Assembly (NCBI RefSeq): GCF_016862395.1
Contig: NZ_BOMW01000016.1
Coordinates: 60,489-124,488 of the forward strand
Length of the DNA stretch: 64,000 nucleotides
Origin: Actinoplanes siamensis
GTDB taxonomy: Bacteria; Actinomycetota; Actinomycetes; Mycobacteriales; Micromonosporaceae
Direction: 5' to 3'
This document shows positions 16,316 through 24,817 of the stretch, piece by piece. The notes under the pieces were generated by a model. It worked only from the letters and a program-made list of their open reading frames with translations, was not told the origin of the DNA and made no database searches. Positions within the stretch are counted from its first letter, which is position 1, and every line of letters starts with the position of its first letter. The position numbers and the translations under genes were made by a program.

Positions 16316-18169
16316 ATGCCGGCCCCGTTCTGGCGTGACCGCGTGGTGGCGCCGATCGCCCTGGTGTCGATCGTGCTGTTCGGCTGCTATGCCCTGGAGC
16401 TGGGCAACGACCGGCAGCGGCTGATCCTCTGCTGGATCGTCGCGCCAGTCGCCGACCTGGGCACGTACCTGCTGGCCCGGCAGGCCTGCCGGATGCCCGG
16501 CCTGCCGGCCGCCACCCGGCGGTTCTGGTGGGCGATGGCGATGGCCGGGCTGCTCTTCGCGGCCGGCGACGCGGTCCAGCTCGGCTACGTGCTGGTCAGC
16601 CCGCGAATGACCGATTTCGTGCTGCACCCGCTGCAGGGCGCCCTCAGCGTGCTCGGCGCGATCCTGGTCTGCGCCGTCGGCCTGATGCACCCCAGCCAGC
16701 TCTGGTCGCGCGGCGCCCGGATCCGGGTCGCCCTGGACGCGGCCATCGTCTACAGCGCGGCCGGCGTCGCGATCTGGTGCCTGATCACCCGCCCGAGCGT
16801 GGCCCAGGACGGGGCGGCCGGCTTCGTGGCGGCGAGCTTCGGCTGCGGCGTACTGCTGATCGGTGGCTTCCTCGCGGTCAAGCTCGGGATGAGCGGGTCC
16901 AGCCCGATCTCGCTGCCGGCCGCCGTCCCGATCGTGGTCACCACCGCCGTGCAGGCGATCAGCAACGCCCTGCTGCCCAGCTCCAGCGTGCACGGGGTCA
17001 CCTGGCCGGCGCTGCTGGTCCTGATCCCGTGCCTGCTGACGCTGGTGTCGCCGCGCCTGCAGACGCTGCACCTGCGGCGCGGCCCGGCCCCGCGGACCGA
17101 CCAGGCCGGCCGGCGCGGGCGGCGGTACAGCTGGCTGCCCTACCTCGGGACGGTGCTCTGCGCCGCGGCCCTGGTCGCCGTGCTGCTGGTGCAGGGTCTC
17201 GGGCTGTCCGCCTGGGGCGCCCTGGCCGGCCTGCTGCTCAACGTGGCGCTGGTGGTCGCACGGCAGATGCTGGCGCTGGCCGAGAACAACACGCTGCTGG
17301 ACCAGCTCGACGAGAGCCTCGCCGAGATCCGCCGCCGGGAGCGCCGGCAGGAGGCGCTGCTGCGGCACGCGTCCGACATCACCGCGATCGTACGCACCGA
17401 CGGGCTGGTCACCTACCTGAACCCGGCCGTCGAACGGATCATCGGCGGGGCGCCCGAGGACTTCCTGGGCCGCAACATGCTGGATCTGATCCACCCCGGC
17501 GACGTGCAGCGGATCGGGGCCGAGATGGACCGGGTGTACGCCACGCCGGGCGCGAAGGCGGCCTTCGAGATGCGGGTACAGCACTACGACGACAGTTGGC
17601 GATGGCTCTCCGTGGTCGCCGGCAACCTGGTCGAGGAGCGCGGTATCGGCGGCGTGGTGATCAACGCCCGGGACATGACCGAGGAGTGGGAGCTGCGCGA
17701 GCGCCTGCGCTTCCAGGCCGGCCACGACGAGCTGACCGGGCTGGCGAACCGGCGGCTGTTCACCGACCGGATCCGCGCGGCCGGCACCGCCGAGGTGGCC
17801 GTGCTGCTCGTCGACCTGAACGGCTTCAAACAGATCAACGACACGCACGGGCACGCGGCCGGCGACGCCGTGCTGCGGCACGTGGCCGAACAGCTGCTGG
17901 CCGCCAGCGGGCCGGCCGACCTGGCCGCGCGGCTGGGCGGCGACGAGTTCGCCGTGTTGGCCGGTGAGGGCGCCGAGGAAGCGCGGCGGATCGCCGTCCG
18001 GCTGCGCACGGCGCTGGCCCGGCCCACCGAGATCGGCGGGCGGCGGCTCGCCGTCGGCGCCAGCATCGGCGTGGCCGCCGGGCGCGCGGACCGGCCGGAC
18101 CAGCTCCTGCACGCCGCCGACCTGCGGATGTACGCCGACAAGCAGCGCCGTCGGGAGTACGCCGGATGA
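16316..18169 (+). CDS. Membrane diguanylate cyclase with PAS domain
   Basis: A 617-aa c-di-GMP synthase. The first half (about residues 10-320) holds eight to ten membrane helices, a sensor region. A PAS domain follows (LLRHASDITAIVRTDGLVTY; VERIIGGAPEDFLGRNML), then a GGDEF domain with the intact catalytic motif at residues 541-545 and the signature DELTGLANRRLFTDRI. The position of the product-inhibition site five residues before GGDEF reads GPAD rather than RxxD, so the I-site is absent. GGGGAGG lies six bases before the ATG, deciding the start. It contains no EAL domain. Confidence 0.9.
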   Translation: MPAPFWRDRVVAPIALVSIVLFGCYALELGNDRQRLILCWIVAPVADLGTYLLARQACRMPGLPAATRRFWWAMAMAGLLFAAGDAVQLGYVLVSPRMTDFVLHPLQGALSVLGAILVCAVGLMHPSQLWSRGARIRVALDAAIVYSAAGVAIWCLITRPSVAQDGAAGFVAASFGCGVLLIGGFLAVKLGMSGSSPISLPAAVPIVVTTAVQAISNALLPSSSVHGVTWPALLVLIPCLLTLVSPRLQTLHLRRGPAPRTDQAGRRGRRYSWLPYLGTVLCAAALVAVLLVQGLGLSAWGALAGLLLNVALVVARQMLALAENNTLLDQLDESLAEIRRRERRQEALLRHASDITAIVRTDGLVTYLNPAVERIIGGAPEDFLGRNMLDLIHPGDVQRIGAEMDRVYATPGAKAAFEMRVQHYDDSWRWLSVVAGNLVEERGIGGVVINARDMTEEWELRERLRFQAGHDELTGLANRRLFTDRIRAAGTAEVAVLLVDLNGFKQINDTHGHAAGDAVLRHVAEQLLAASGPADLAARLGGDEFAVLAGEGAEEARRIAVRLRTALARPTEIGGRRLAVGASIGVAAGRADRPDQLLHAADLRMYADKQRRREYAG

Positions 18170-18467
18170 GCCGCCCTGGCGCCACGCCGCGCTCACCGGC
18201 GCCATCACCCTGACCGGCACCCTCTGGCGCGTGCTGTGGATGCTCACCGGACCCGGGCGCCGGTGACGACCGGGAGTCCCGGCGTGACTTGTCCGGCTGG
18301 GGTTCGTGCCGGCCAGCGGGCGCTGGTGACCACCACGGGTCCCGGTCTGACGCGCTCGGGCGGTGCGCGGCTGGTGGTGGGAGTGTGTCAGGCCGTTGCG
18401 GGACTTCTGCGGGCCGGCCGGGTTGGTGCGCGGCGGAGGGCGGTGGGGCGGGGATAATGTGCGGGCG
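18170..18467. other. 298-bp gap without a clear gene
   Basis: No frame here has a convincing start, ribosome binding site and protein-like composition. At its end GATAATGT, a good -10 box, lies ten bases before the ATG of the next gene, which would give a very short leader. Nothing else was recognised. Confidence 0.4.
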
Positions 18468-18974
18468 ATGGAGACGGCGGATGACGGTACGGGGACGGCG
18501 CGGTCCCTCGGGGACTGGCTGGAACGGCTCTCGTTCGCCGACCTGAGCGAGGCCGAGGCGACCGCGCGGATCATCGGCGCGGTCGAGGAGTGGGCCGCCG
18601 CGCGGCGCTGGCGGGTCTATCGCCGGGCGCCCAGCGTCTTCCCGCTGCCGGCGCCGCTGCGCGGGAATTCCGTGCTGGACGTGGCCTGCGCCCGGCCGGC
18701 CGGCGCGGCGCCGGTCGCGATCGAGGTGGATCGGCTGGACCGGCAGCGCACGGTGGACAAACTGCTCGCCGAGGCGGCCGCCGGGCGGGTGGCGATCTGG
18801 GTGCGCTGGGGCCCCGGGCCGTTCCCGTCGCCACCGCTGCCGGTGCACATGGTGACCCGGGAGGCCGCGCGGCGCGGCGGGAAGTGGCATACGGTGTCCG
18901 AGCGGCCCGCCCCGGAGCACTCCGGCGGCCCGCCCGTCGTCGCCGAAGCCGAGGAGCTCCCGTGGAACCCATGA
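18468..18974 (+). CDS. Hypothetical protein, possible PD-(D/E)XK-like fold
   Basis: A 168-aa protein I do not recognise. Residues about 20-140 alternate helices and strands: TARIIGAVEEWAAARRWRV, then NSVLDVACARP, then PVAIEVDRLDRQRTVDKLL and GRVAIWVRWGP. A buried strand with Glu-x-Asp after an upstream Asp, followed by a helix with Lys, is the layout of restriction-endonuclease-like folds. That similarity is weak and by eye only. A GATAAT -10 box sits just ahead of the ATG. It starts a row of plus-strand genes, but 160 bases separate it from the next. Confidence 0.6.
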   Translation: METADDGTGTARSLGDWLERLSFADLSEAEATARIIGAVEEWAAARRWRVYRRAPSVFPLPAPLRGNSVLDVACARPAGAAPVAIEVDRLDRQRTVDKLLAEAAAGRVAIWVRWGPGPFPSPPLPVHMVTREAARRGGKWHTVSERPAPEHSGGPPVVAEAEELPWNP

Positions 18975-18998
18975 CCGTCGCCGCCGGGAGGTCCCCGC

Positions 18999-19154
18999 GG
19001 CGCTGTGACCGAGGCGGCGGGACTCCGGCGCGAGTCTCCCCGGGGCGCTGTGACCGAGGCCGGGGAACTCCGGCCGCACGGCTCCGCGGCCGGAGCCGGG
19101 GGGCTGCCGTGCACGCGGTCACCGGGGGGTTCTCGTGGGCGCGGTGACCGAGGC
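18999..19154. repeat. Imperfect repeats of the 5' end of the SCO6745-like gene
   Basis: GGCGCTGTGACCGAGGC occurs at 18999 and again at 19044 (45 bases apart), and a third, near-identical version (GGCGCGGTGACCGAGGC) at 19138 is the start of the next gene itself. The sequence between the first two copies is also partly repeated (gggactccgg, ggaactccgg). The upstream copies look like decayed duplicates of the gene start. Confidence 0.7.
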
Positions 19155-20019
19155 GCCGTCGCGGCTGGCGTGGCGGGTCACCGAGCCGCTGCACGCCCTG
19201 GTCTACCTCGTGCCGGAGGCGGCCGAGGTGTACGCCCGGCTGGGCCTGGAGCCGATGGCCGGTTACTTCGCCGCCCGTGGGGCGGCGTTCGGCGAGGCCG
19301 GTCCGGCCCTGGTGGCCGCGACGTTCTACAACTTCAACCCCGCGATGATCGCCCGCGCCCTCCCTGCCGCCTGGGCGACAGTGACCCCGGAGCAGATGGT
19401 CGCGGCCCGGCTGGAGATCGCCGGCACCGCGCTCACCCGGGCGCTCGGCGCCGAGACCCTGGCCTCGCCGGAGGTGGCCGAGGCCGCCGAGCTGGCCCGC
19501 ACCGCGGCGCTGCACGCGGCCACGCTGCCGCACGGCCGCCCGCTGTTCGCCGCGCACACCGCGCTGAGCTGGCCGGACGCCCCGCACCTGGTGCTCTTCC
19601 ACGCCCAGACGCTGCTGCGCGAGTTCCGCGGCGACGGGCACATCGCGGCCCTGGTCGCGGCCGGGATCAGCGGGCTGGAGGCGATCGTGCTGCACGTGGC
19701 CACCGGCGCGGTGGACGGGCGGTTCCTCAGGGTCACCCGGGGCTGGAGCCGGGACCAGTGGGCGGCGGCCACCGAGGCGCTGCGCGAGCGCGGGCTGATG
19801 ACCGGCGACGAGCTGTCCGAGGAGGGGCGCCGGGTGCGGGAGGGGCTGGAGGCGGCCACCGACCGGCTGGCCGAGCCCGCCTACGCCACGCTCGGCGCGG
19901 CGGGCTGTCTCCGGCTGGCCGAGTTGACCCGGCCGCTGAGCAGGACCGTGGTCAAGGCCGGGATGCTCGATCCGGCCGGTCTGACGGATGCCGCCGGCGA
20001 GAGCAAACACACAGAGTGA
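19135..20019 (+). CDS. SCO6745 family protein (HTH-like helical protein)
   Basis: A 294-aa all-helical protein of the actinobacterial SCO6745 family, recognised from the opening (LAWRVTEPLHALVYLVPEA then Y-RLGL-P-AGYFAARGAAFG), FYNFNPAMIARALPAAW, LSWPDAPHLVLFHAQTLLRE and RGWSRDQWAAATEAL-ERGL. The C-terminal part resembles a MarR-like winged helix. The biochemical role of the family is not known. GGGGGG lies before the GTG at 19135; a second GTG at 19144 is possible. The stop touches the ATG of a 17-codon ORF (TGATG). Confidence 0.8.
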   Translation: MGAVTEAPSRLAWRVTEPLHALVYLVPEAAEVYARLGLEPMAGYFAARGAAFGEAGPALVAATFYNFNPAMIARALPAAWATVTPEQMVAARLEIAGTALTRALGAETLASPEVAEAAELARTAALHAATLPHGRPLFAAHTALSWPDAPHLVLFHAQTLLREFRGDGHIAALVAAGISGLEAIVLHVATGAVDGRFLRVTRGWSRDQWAAATEALRERGLMTGDELSEEGRRVREGLEAATDRLAEPAYATLGAAGCLRLAELTRPLSRTVVKAGMLDPAGLTDAAGESKHTE

Positions 20020-20072
20020 TGCCAGAATCACTTGTCGTCACCTCGCCAGGTGGTTCACTCTGGGTTGCGTGA
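20019..20072 (+). CDS. 17-aa bridging mini-ORF
   Basis: The ATG shares a base with the stop of the preceding gene (TGATG) and the TGA overlaps the GTG of the following gene (GTGA). The frame reads MPESLVVTSPGGSLWVA. It exactly fills the gap between two genes. The geometry suggests a ribosome handed on by termination-reinitiation, but it could be chance; there is no homology to judge by. Confidence 0.35.
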   Translation: MPESLVVTSPGGSLWVA

Positions 20073-20842
20073 TTCAACAGCAGCGGCACCCGGCATCGTG
20101 GTGGGAGCAGTTCCAGCAGGCCTCGGAGAAGTTCGATCTGGCGATTCTCACCGAGGGTCTAGGTGACGAGATCACCCCGAAGATCGCGTCGCCGCTGCTG
20201 CGCCGGGAGGCGCAGATCGCGCTGGACGTGATGGTCCGGCATCTGAACAAGCCGGCCAGCGAGGAACTGGCCGAGCGCGCCGGCAAGAGCGTGGAGCGGC
20301 TGGTCGCCACGGTGGTGCGGCTCGAGGAGCGGTCCGGCGAGGGGTTCCGGTTGCAGGAGGCCCGCGCCCTGATCCACGTGCTGGAGGGCAAGACCGGCCA
20401 GGCCGGCCACGACTGCGAGGAGTTCCTCCGGACCCAGGTGATCCTGCGCTGCTTCGTGGCGGCGCTGCGCTTCGAGCGGTTCGACTCCGAACTCGCGGTG
20501 AAGCTGCTGTCGGCCGGCCAGGACCCGGCGGTCGCCCTGCACTCCGGCCAGGTGGTCGGGAGGTACTCGTGGTGGCCCGGCTGGCTGCTGAAGGTGGTCA
20601 CCGAGCGGGCCCTGGCCGGCACGCTCGACGAGGAGACGGTCCAGGCGCTGGACCGCTGTGCGTACGCGGAGCTGAGTCCCGCGCAGGCCCGCATCGCCCG
20701 TCGGCTGCTGGACGGCGAGGAGGACCTGATCGACGCCTCGGCGGTCCGGCTGGCGGGCCTGGGCGAGGCCGACGCGGCCGAGAAACTCCGCAAGGGCGAT
20801 CTGACCACTGTCGCCCTGGCCGCCCGGCTGATTCCGATCTGA
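20069..20842 (+). CDS. Hypothetical helical protein
   Basis: A 257-aa cytoplasmic protein of unknown function, predicted helical throughout (ALDVMVRHLNKPASEELAER; QVILRCFVAALRFERFDSEL). No signal peptide, membrane helix or known motif is visible. Aromatic-rich motifs near the N-terminus (HPASWWEQFQQA) and in the middle (RYSWWPGWLLKVV) are notable. The GTG start lacks a ribosome binding site and overlaps the stop of the 17-aa ORF, so coupled translation from upstream is possible. A hairpin follows 30 bases downstream. Confidence 0.65.
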   Translation: MIQQQRHPASWWEQFQQASEKFDLAILTEGLGDEITPKIASPLLRREAQIALDVMVRHLNKPASEELAERAGKSVERLVATVVRLEERSGEGFRLQEARALIHVLEGKTGQAGHDCEEFLRTQVILRCFVAALRFERFDSELAVKLLSAGQDPAVALHSGQVVGRYSWWPGWLLKVVTERALAGTLDEETVQALDRCAYAELSPAQARIARRLLDGEEDLIDASAVRLAGLGEADAAEKLRKGDLTTVALAARLIPI

Positions 20843-20872
20843 CCAGCGGCCCCGCCGACCCCGGGGTGATGA

Positions 20873-20905
20873 GCGGCCCGGCTGATCCCGATTCGACCGG
20901 GCCGC
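20873..20905 (+). terminator. Hairpin, possible terminator
   Basis: GCGGCCCGG / CCGGGCCGC perfect 9-bp stem with a 15-base loop, between the hypothetical gene and the YgjV-like gene. It could also attenuate the latter, whose start is 24 bases further on. Confidence 0.4.
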
Positions 20906-20928
20906 GACACGAGGCCTAGGCTCAGCGG

Positions 20929-21549
20929 GTGACATGGCTCGACGTGGTCGGCTGGGCGGGTTCGGCCCTGCTGGTGTGGTCCCTGCTGCAGGCCCGGCTG
21001 CTGCGCCTGCGGGCGCTCAACCTGGCCGGCTGCCTGGTGCTGATCGTTTTCAACGCCGCGCTGCACGTGTGGCCCATGGTGGGGCTCAACGTGGTGCTCG
21101 CCGTGATCAACGTGTGGTACCTGTGGCGGATGCTGGCCACCCGGCACGACGACAAGGCGTACCAGGTGGTGGAGGTGCGCACCGACGACGAGTTCCTGGC
21201 GCACACCCTGCGGCTGCACCGCGACGACATCGCCCGGTTCACCCCCGGCTTCGACACGGCCCGGGTGAACAGCCCCGGGGCGGCGGCGTTCCTGGTGGTC
21301 AGCGGGGACGAGGTGGTCGGTGTGGTGGTGTTCCGGGTCCGGGATGACGGGGTCGCCCAGGTGGAGCTGGACTACGTGACGCAGCGGTACCGGGACTTCA
21401 CGCCGGGGGAGTTCGTCTACCGGCAGAGCAGATATTTCGCCGAGCACGGGTGCCACACCGTGATCACCCCGCCCGGAATGCGCGCGCCGTACTACGACCG
21501 GCTGGGTTTCCGGCGTGAGGGCGAGTCGTACGTGCTGGAGCTGGCGTAG
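20929..21549 (+). CDS. YgjV-like membrane domain fused to a GNAT-like domain
   Basis: A 206-aa protein. Residues 1-75 form about three membrane segments of the YgjV type (LDVVGWAGSALLVWSLLQAR, LRALNLAGCLVLIVFNAALHVWPM, LNVVLAVINVWYLWRM). Residues about 80-206 look like an N-acetyltransferase fold lacking a clear acetyl-CoA P-loop: AAAFLVVSGDEVVGVVVFRV, then VELDYVTQRYRDFTPGEFVY and ending APYYDRLGFRREGESYVLEL, where YYDRLGF is typical of the last GNAT strand. The substrate is unknown. The start is GTG with GCGGGT before it. Confidence 0.7.
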   Translation: MTWLDVVGWAGSALLVWSLLQARLLRLRALNLAGCLVLIVFNAALHVWPMVGLNVVLAVINVWYLWRMLATRHDDKAYQVVEVRTDDEFLAHTLRLHRDDIARFTPGFDTARVNSPGAAAFLVVSGDEVVGVVVFRVRDDGVAQVELDYVTQRYRDFTPGEFVYRQSRYFAEHGCHTVITPPGMRAPYYDRLGFRREGESYVLELA

Positions 21550-21645
21550 CGGTCCGGGTTTTGTCGGCGGCTGGTGAACTTTTGCTTGTTCTGAAGAAAC
21601 TTGGCTTCACCGCGGACGAAACATCTCGGTAACGTCCCCCAGGGA

Positions 21646-21661
21646 TATCGATTTATCGATA
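21646..21661. promoter_or_regulatory. Palindromic operator-like site
   Basis: TATCGAT-TT-ATCGATA, a perfect 7+7 inverted repeat, AT-rich in a GC-rich region, 12 bases before the start codon of the sugar isomerase gene. Its place over the leader suggests a repressor site; the protein is unknown. Confidence 0.5.
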
Positions 21662-21673
21662 GAGGGGGCCGCC

Positions 21674-22579
21674 ATGCAGCCGTCACTCAACCGCCGCCAA
21701 CTTCTCGGCGCCGCCGCCGCGGCGAGCGCCGCCACCACGATCGCCGTTCCGTCCGCCGCCGCTGCGGGCGGGCACGGCCGGGCGCACCGGGTTCCGAAGG
21801 ACCAGATCAGCGTGCAGCTCTACACGCTGCGCGACCAGCTCGGCAGCGACCTCGAGGCGAGCCTCGCCGAGCTGGCCGCGATCGGCTACACCCGGGTGGA
21901 GCACGCCGGGTTCGCCGGCCGCAGCGCGGCACAGTTCCGCGCCGCCCTGGACGCCGCCGGCCTGCGCGCCACCTCCGGCCACGTCGGCATCCCGCAGCCG
22001 TTCGACGCCGCCACCTGGCAGCGGGCGCTCGCGGACGCCGCCGTCGTCGGCAACACGTTCATCGTCCACCCGTTCTTCGGGCAGGGCCCGAACGGCCCGA
22101 TCCGGGACGCGGCGCTCTACCGGGCCTTCGCCCGTGACCTGAACAAGGCCGGCGAGCTGGCCCGCCGGGCCGGGCTCAGCTTCGGCTACCACAACCACCA
22201 GGCCGAGTTCCTCCGGCAGGACGGGACGAACCTGACCGGGTTCGACATCCTGGCCCGGGAGACCGACCCGCGCCTGGTGCACCTGGAGGTGGACCTGTTC
22301 TGGGCGTTCCGCGGGGCGCACGACCCGGTCGACCTGATCGCCGAGCACCGCGGCCGGATCAGGCAGGTGCACGTCAAGGACCTCGACGTGGCCGGCGGCT
22401 TCGCCGACCCGGGCGACGGCCTGATCGACTTCGGGCGGATCCTCGCGCGCGCGAAGGAGGCCGGCCTGATCGAGTACATCGTCGAGCGCGACGACGCCGG
22501 GACGCCACCGCGCACACCCGCGCAAGCTCTGGTCACGGCTCGGCGGGGGTACGCGTACCTCGCGGGTCTGAGGTTCTGA
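21674..22579 (+). CDS. Exported sugar phosphate isomerase/epimerase (AP endonuclease 2-like TIM barrel)
   Basis: A 301-aa protein with a Tat-type signal peptide (NRRQLLGAAAAASAATTIAV). The mature domain is a xylose-isomerase-like TIM barrel: DQISVQLYTLRDQLG, FGYHNHQAEF, LVHLEVDLFWAF, IRQVHVKDLDV and YIVERDDAG give the His/Glu/Asp metal ligands of the family. Secreted members accompany glucose/sorbosone dehydrogenase-type proteins and may act on keto-sugars. It overlaps the next gene by one base (TGATG), so the two form an operon. A palindrome lies before the start. Confidence 0.85.
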   Translation: MQPSLNRRQLLGAAAAASAATTIAVPSAAAAGGHGRAHRVPKDQISVQLYTLRDQLGSDLEASLAELAAIGYTRVEHAGFAGRSAAQFRAALDAAGLRATSGHVGIPQPFDAATWQRALADAAVVGNTFIVHPFFGQGPNGPIRDAALYRAFARDLNKAGELARRAGLSFGYHNHQAEFLRQDGTNLTGFDILARETDPRLVHLEVDLFWAFRGAHDPVDLIAEHRGRIRQVHVKDLDVAGGFADPGDGLIDFGRILARAKEAGLIEYIVERDDAGTPPRTPAQALVTARRGYAYLAGLRF

Positions 22580-24648
22580 TGTCGCTGCGCCCGGCTCTTC
22601 TCGGCGCCGTCGGCGCGGCCGTGCTGGCCGCCCCGGCCGTGGCCGTGGCCCACCCGGGTCACGAGTTGCCGCCGTCCTCGGACTTCCAGAAGGTCACCCT
22701 GAACGACTTCCCGGGGGAGCCGATCGCGCTCGCGGTGCTGCCCGACCGGCGGGTGCTGCACACCGCCCGCAGTGGCGAGGTGCGCATCCACGAGCCTTCC
22801 ACCGGGCGCAACGTGCTCGCCGCCAGGATCCCGGTCTACCTGCACGACGAGGAGGGCGTGCAGGGCGTCGCGATCGACCCGGACTTCGCCCGCAACAAGT
22901 GGGTCTACCTCTACTACTCGCCGGTGCTGAACACGCCCGTCGACGACCCGGTCACGCCGTCGGTGAACGAGGGCGACGCGCCCGCGGAGGGGACGGCCGC
23001 GGACTTCGCGCCGTTCCGGGGCGTCATGCGGCTGTCGCGGTTCAAGCTGTCCGGCAACGCGCTGCGGTTGAACACCGAACAGAAGATCATCGAGGTGCCC
23101 ACCGACCGGGGGATGTGCTGCCACGTCGGCGGCAAGATCGACTTTGATCGGGCCGGCAACCTCTACCTGTCCACCGGCGACGACACCAACCCGTTCTTCT
23201 CCAGCGGCTTCACCCCGATCGACGAGCGGGCGGACCGCAACCCGGTCTTCGACGCCCAGCGGACCGCCGGCAACACCAACGACCTGCGGGGAAAACTGCT
23301 GCGGATCAAGGTCGGCCGGGACGGCGGCTACACCGTCCCGCGCGGCAACCTGTTCCGCCCGGGCACCCCGAAGACCCGGCCGGAGATCTACGCGATGGGC
23401 CTGCGGAATCCGTTCCGGTTCGCCGTGGACCCGGTGACCGACGTGGTCTACCTGGCCGACTACTCGCCGGACGCGCAGGCCGCCGATCCGGTGCGCGGCC
23501 CGGCCGGGCAGGGACGCTGGATGGCGATCGACAAGCCGGCCAACTACGGCTGGCCGTACTGCGTGGCGCCGGACCTGCCCTACGTGGACCACGACTTCGC
23601 CACCGGGGTCCCGGGCGCGCCGTTCGACTGCGCCAGGCCGGTGAACGAGTCGCCGCACAACACCGGCCTGCGCGATCTGCCCCCGGTGGAGAAAGCCGAG
23701 ATCATTTACTCGTACGGCGCCAGCACCGCCTTCCCCGAGCTGGGCACCGGCGGCATCGGGCCGATGGGCGGGCCGGCGTACGACTACGACGCCCGGTTGC
23801 GGTCACCGATCAAGTGGCCGTCGTCGTTCGACGGGCTGCCGCTGTTCGGCGAGTGGACCCGTGACTACGTCAAGGCGTTCCACCTGGACCGGCGCCACCA
23901 GGTCACGCGGATCGACCCGGTGCTGCCGGACATCGTCTTCGACAACCCGATGGACCTGGAGTTCGGCCCGGACGGCGCGCTCTACGTCCTGGAGTACGGC
24001 GACGGGTACTTCAGCGAGAATCCGGACGCCCAACTGGCCCGGATCGACTACGTGCGAGGCAACCGGACACCGATCCCCAAGGCCGGCGCCAGCCCGGGCG
24101 GCGGACAGGCGCCGCTCACCGTGCGGTTCTCCAGCGCCGGGACGGTCGATCCGGACGGGGACGCGCTGCGGTACGCGTGGGACTTCGACGCCGACGGCCG
24201 GGTGGACTCGACGGCGGCGAACCCGGCGTACACGTACCCCGCGAACGGGACCTACCGGGCGACGCTGAAGGTGACCGACAGCACCGGCCGCTCGGCGTCC
24301 GCCGAGGTGATCCTGCCGGTCGGCACGCTGGCACCGCAGGTGACCTTCGTCAGCCCGGTGGCGGGCCAGCCGTTCCGGTTCGGCCAGGCCGTGAGCTACC
24401 AGGTGGCGGTGACCGACGACGCTCCGGTGGACTGCGCGGACGTGACCGTGACCTACATTCTCGGCCACGACCAGCACGGGCACCCGCTCTCCACGTCGTC
24501 CGGCTGTACCGGCACGATCACCACGTTCGTCGATGCCGGGCATGCCGGGGCCGACAACCTCACGGCGGTGTTCGTGGCGTCGTACACCGACACCGGAAAC
24601 CCGGCGCAGACCGGCACCGCGACAGTCGTTCTCACCCCGACGGGCTGA
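22579..24648 (+). CDS. Secreted glucose/sorbosone dehydrogenase-type protein with PKD domain
   Basis: A 689-aa exported protein. A signal peptide (MSLRPALLGAVGAAVLAAPAV) is followed by a six-bladed propeller of the PQQ-dependent sugar dehydrogenase type (residues about 35-490: PIALAVLPDRRVLHTARSGE; GVQGVAIDPDF; IYAMGLRNPFRFAVDP; PMDLEFGPDGALYVLEYG). A PKD domain follows (APLTVRFSSAGTVDPDGDAL, YAWDFDADG) and a final beta domain. It probably oxidises a sugar or binds polysaccharide outside the cell. It is coupled to the isomerase upstream, so the two likely work on the same exported sugar pathway. Confidence 0.85.
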   Translation: MSLRPALLGAVGAAVLAAPAVAVAHPGHELPPSSDFQKVTLNDFPGEPIALAVLPDRRVLHTARSGEVRIHEPSTGRNVLAARIPVYLHDEEGVQGVAIDPDFARNKWVYLYYSPVLNTPVDDPVTPSVNEGDAPAEGTAADFAPFRGVMRLSRFKLSGNALRLNTEQKIIEVPTDRGMCCHVGGKIDFDRAGNLYLSTGDDTNPFFSSGFTPIDERADRNPVFDAQRTAGNTNDLRGKLLRIKVGRDGGYTVPRGNLFRPGTPKTRPEIYAMGLRNPFRFAVDPVTDVVYLADYSPDAQAADPVRGPAGQGRWMAIDKPANYGWPYCVAPDLPYVDHDFATGVPGAPFDCARPVNESPHNTGLRDLPPVEKAEIIYSYGASTAFPELGTGGIGPMGGPAYDYDARLRSPIKWPSSFDGLPLFGEWTRDYVKAFHLDRRHQVTRIDPVLPDIVFDNPMDLEFGPDGALYVLEYGDGYFSENPDAQLARIDYVRGNRTPIPKAGASPGGGQAPLTVRFSSAGTVDPDGDALRYAWDFDADGRVDSTAANPAYTYPANGTYRATLKVTDSTGRSASAEVILPVGTLAPQVTFVSPVAGQPFRFGQAVSYQVAVTDDAPVDCADVTVTYILGHDQHGHPLSTSSGCTGTITTFVDAGHAGADNLTAVFVASYTDTGNPAQTGTATVVLTPTG

Positions 24649-24666
24649 ACGGAAGATGTACGGAAT

Positions 24667-24688
24667 GTTCACCGGTTCTTTGTTGACA
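24667..24688 (+). promoter_or_regulatory. Possible Pho-box-like element and TTGACA -35
   Basis: GTTCACCGGTT (24667-24677) resembles one 11-base direct-repeat unit of the actinomycete Pho box, and a consensus TTGACA -35 follows at 24683. No good -10 is seen at the usual distance. Relevant because the next gene is a phosphate transporter; evidence is thin. Confidence 0.25.
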
Positions 24689-24817
24689 GAGCCATGAGTA
24701 ACTGAGCGATCACACTTAGTGAAGATTAGGGAAACGAGAGGTTAACGAAGGCGAAATCTTGGACACGTTGCGTTCGCTGCTATGGCAGTGAGGCCCGGGA
24801 CCGTTCACGATCACCGC

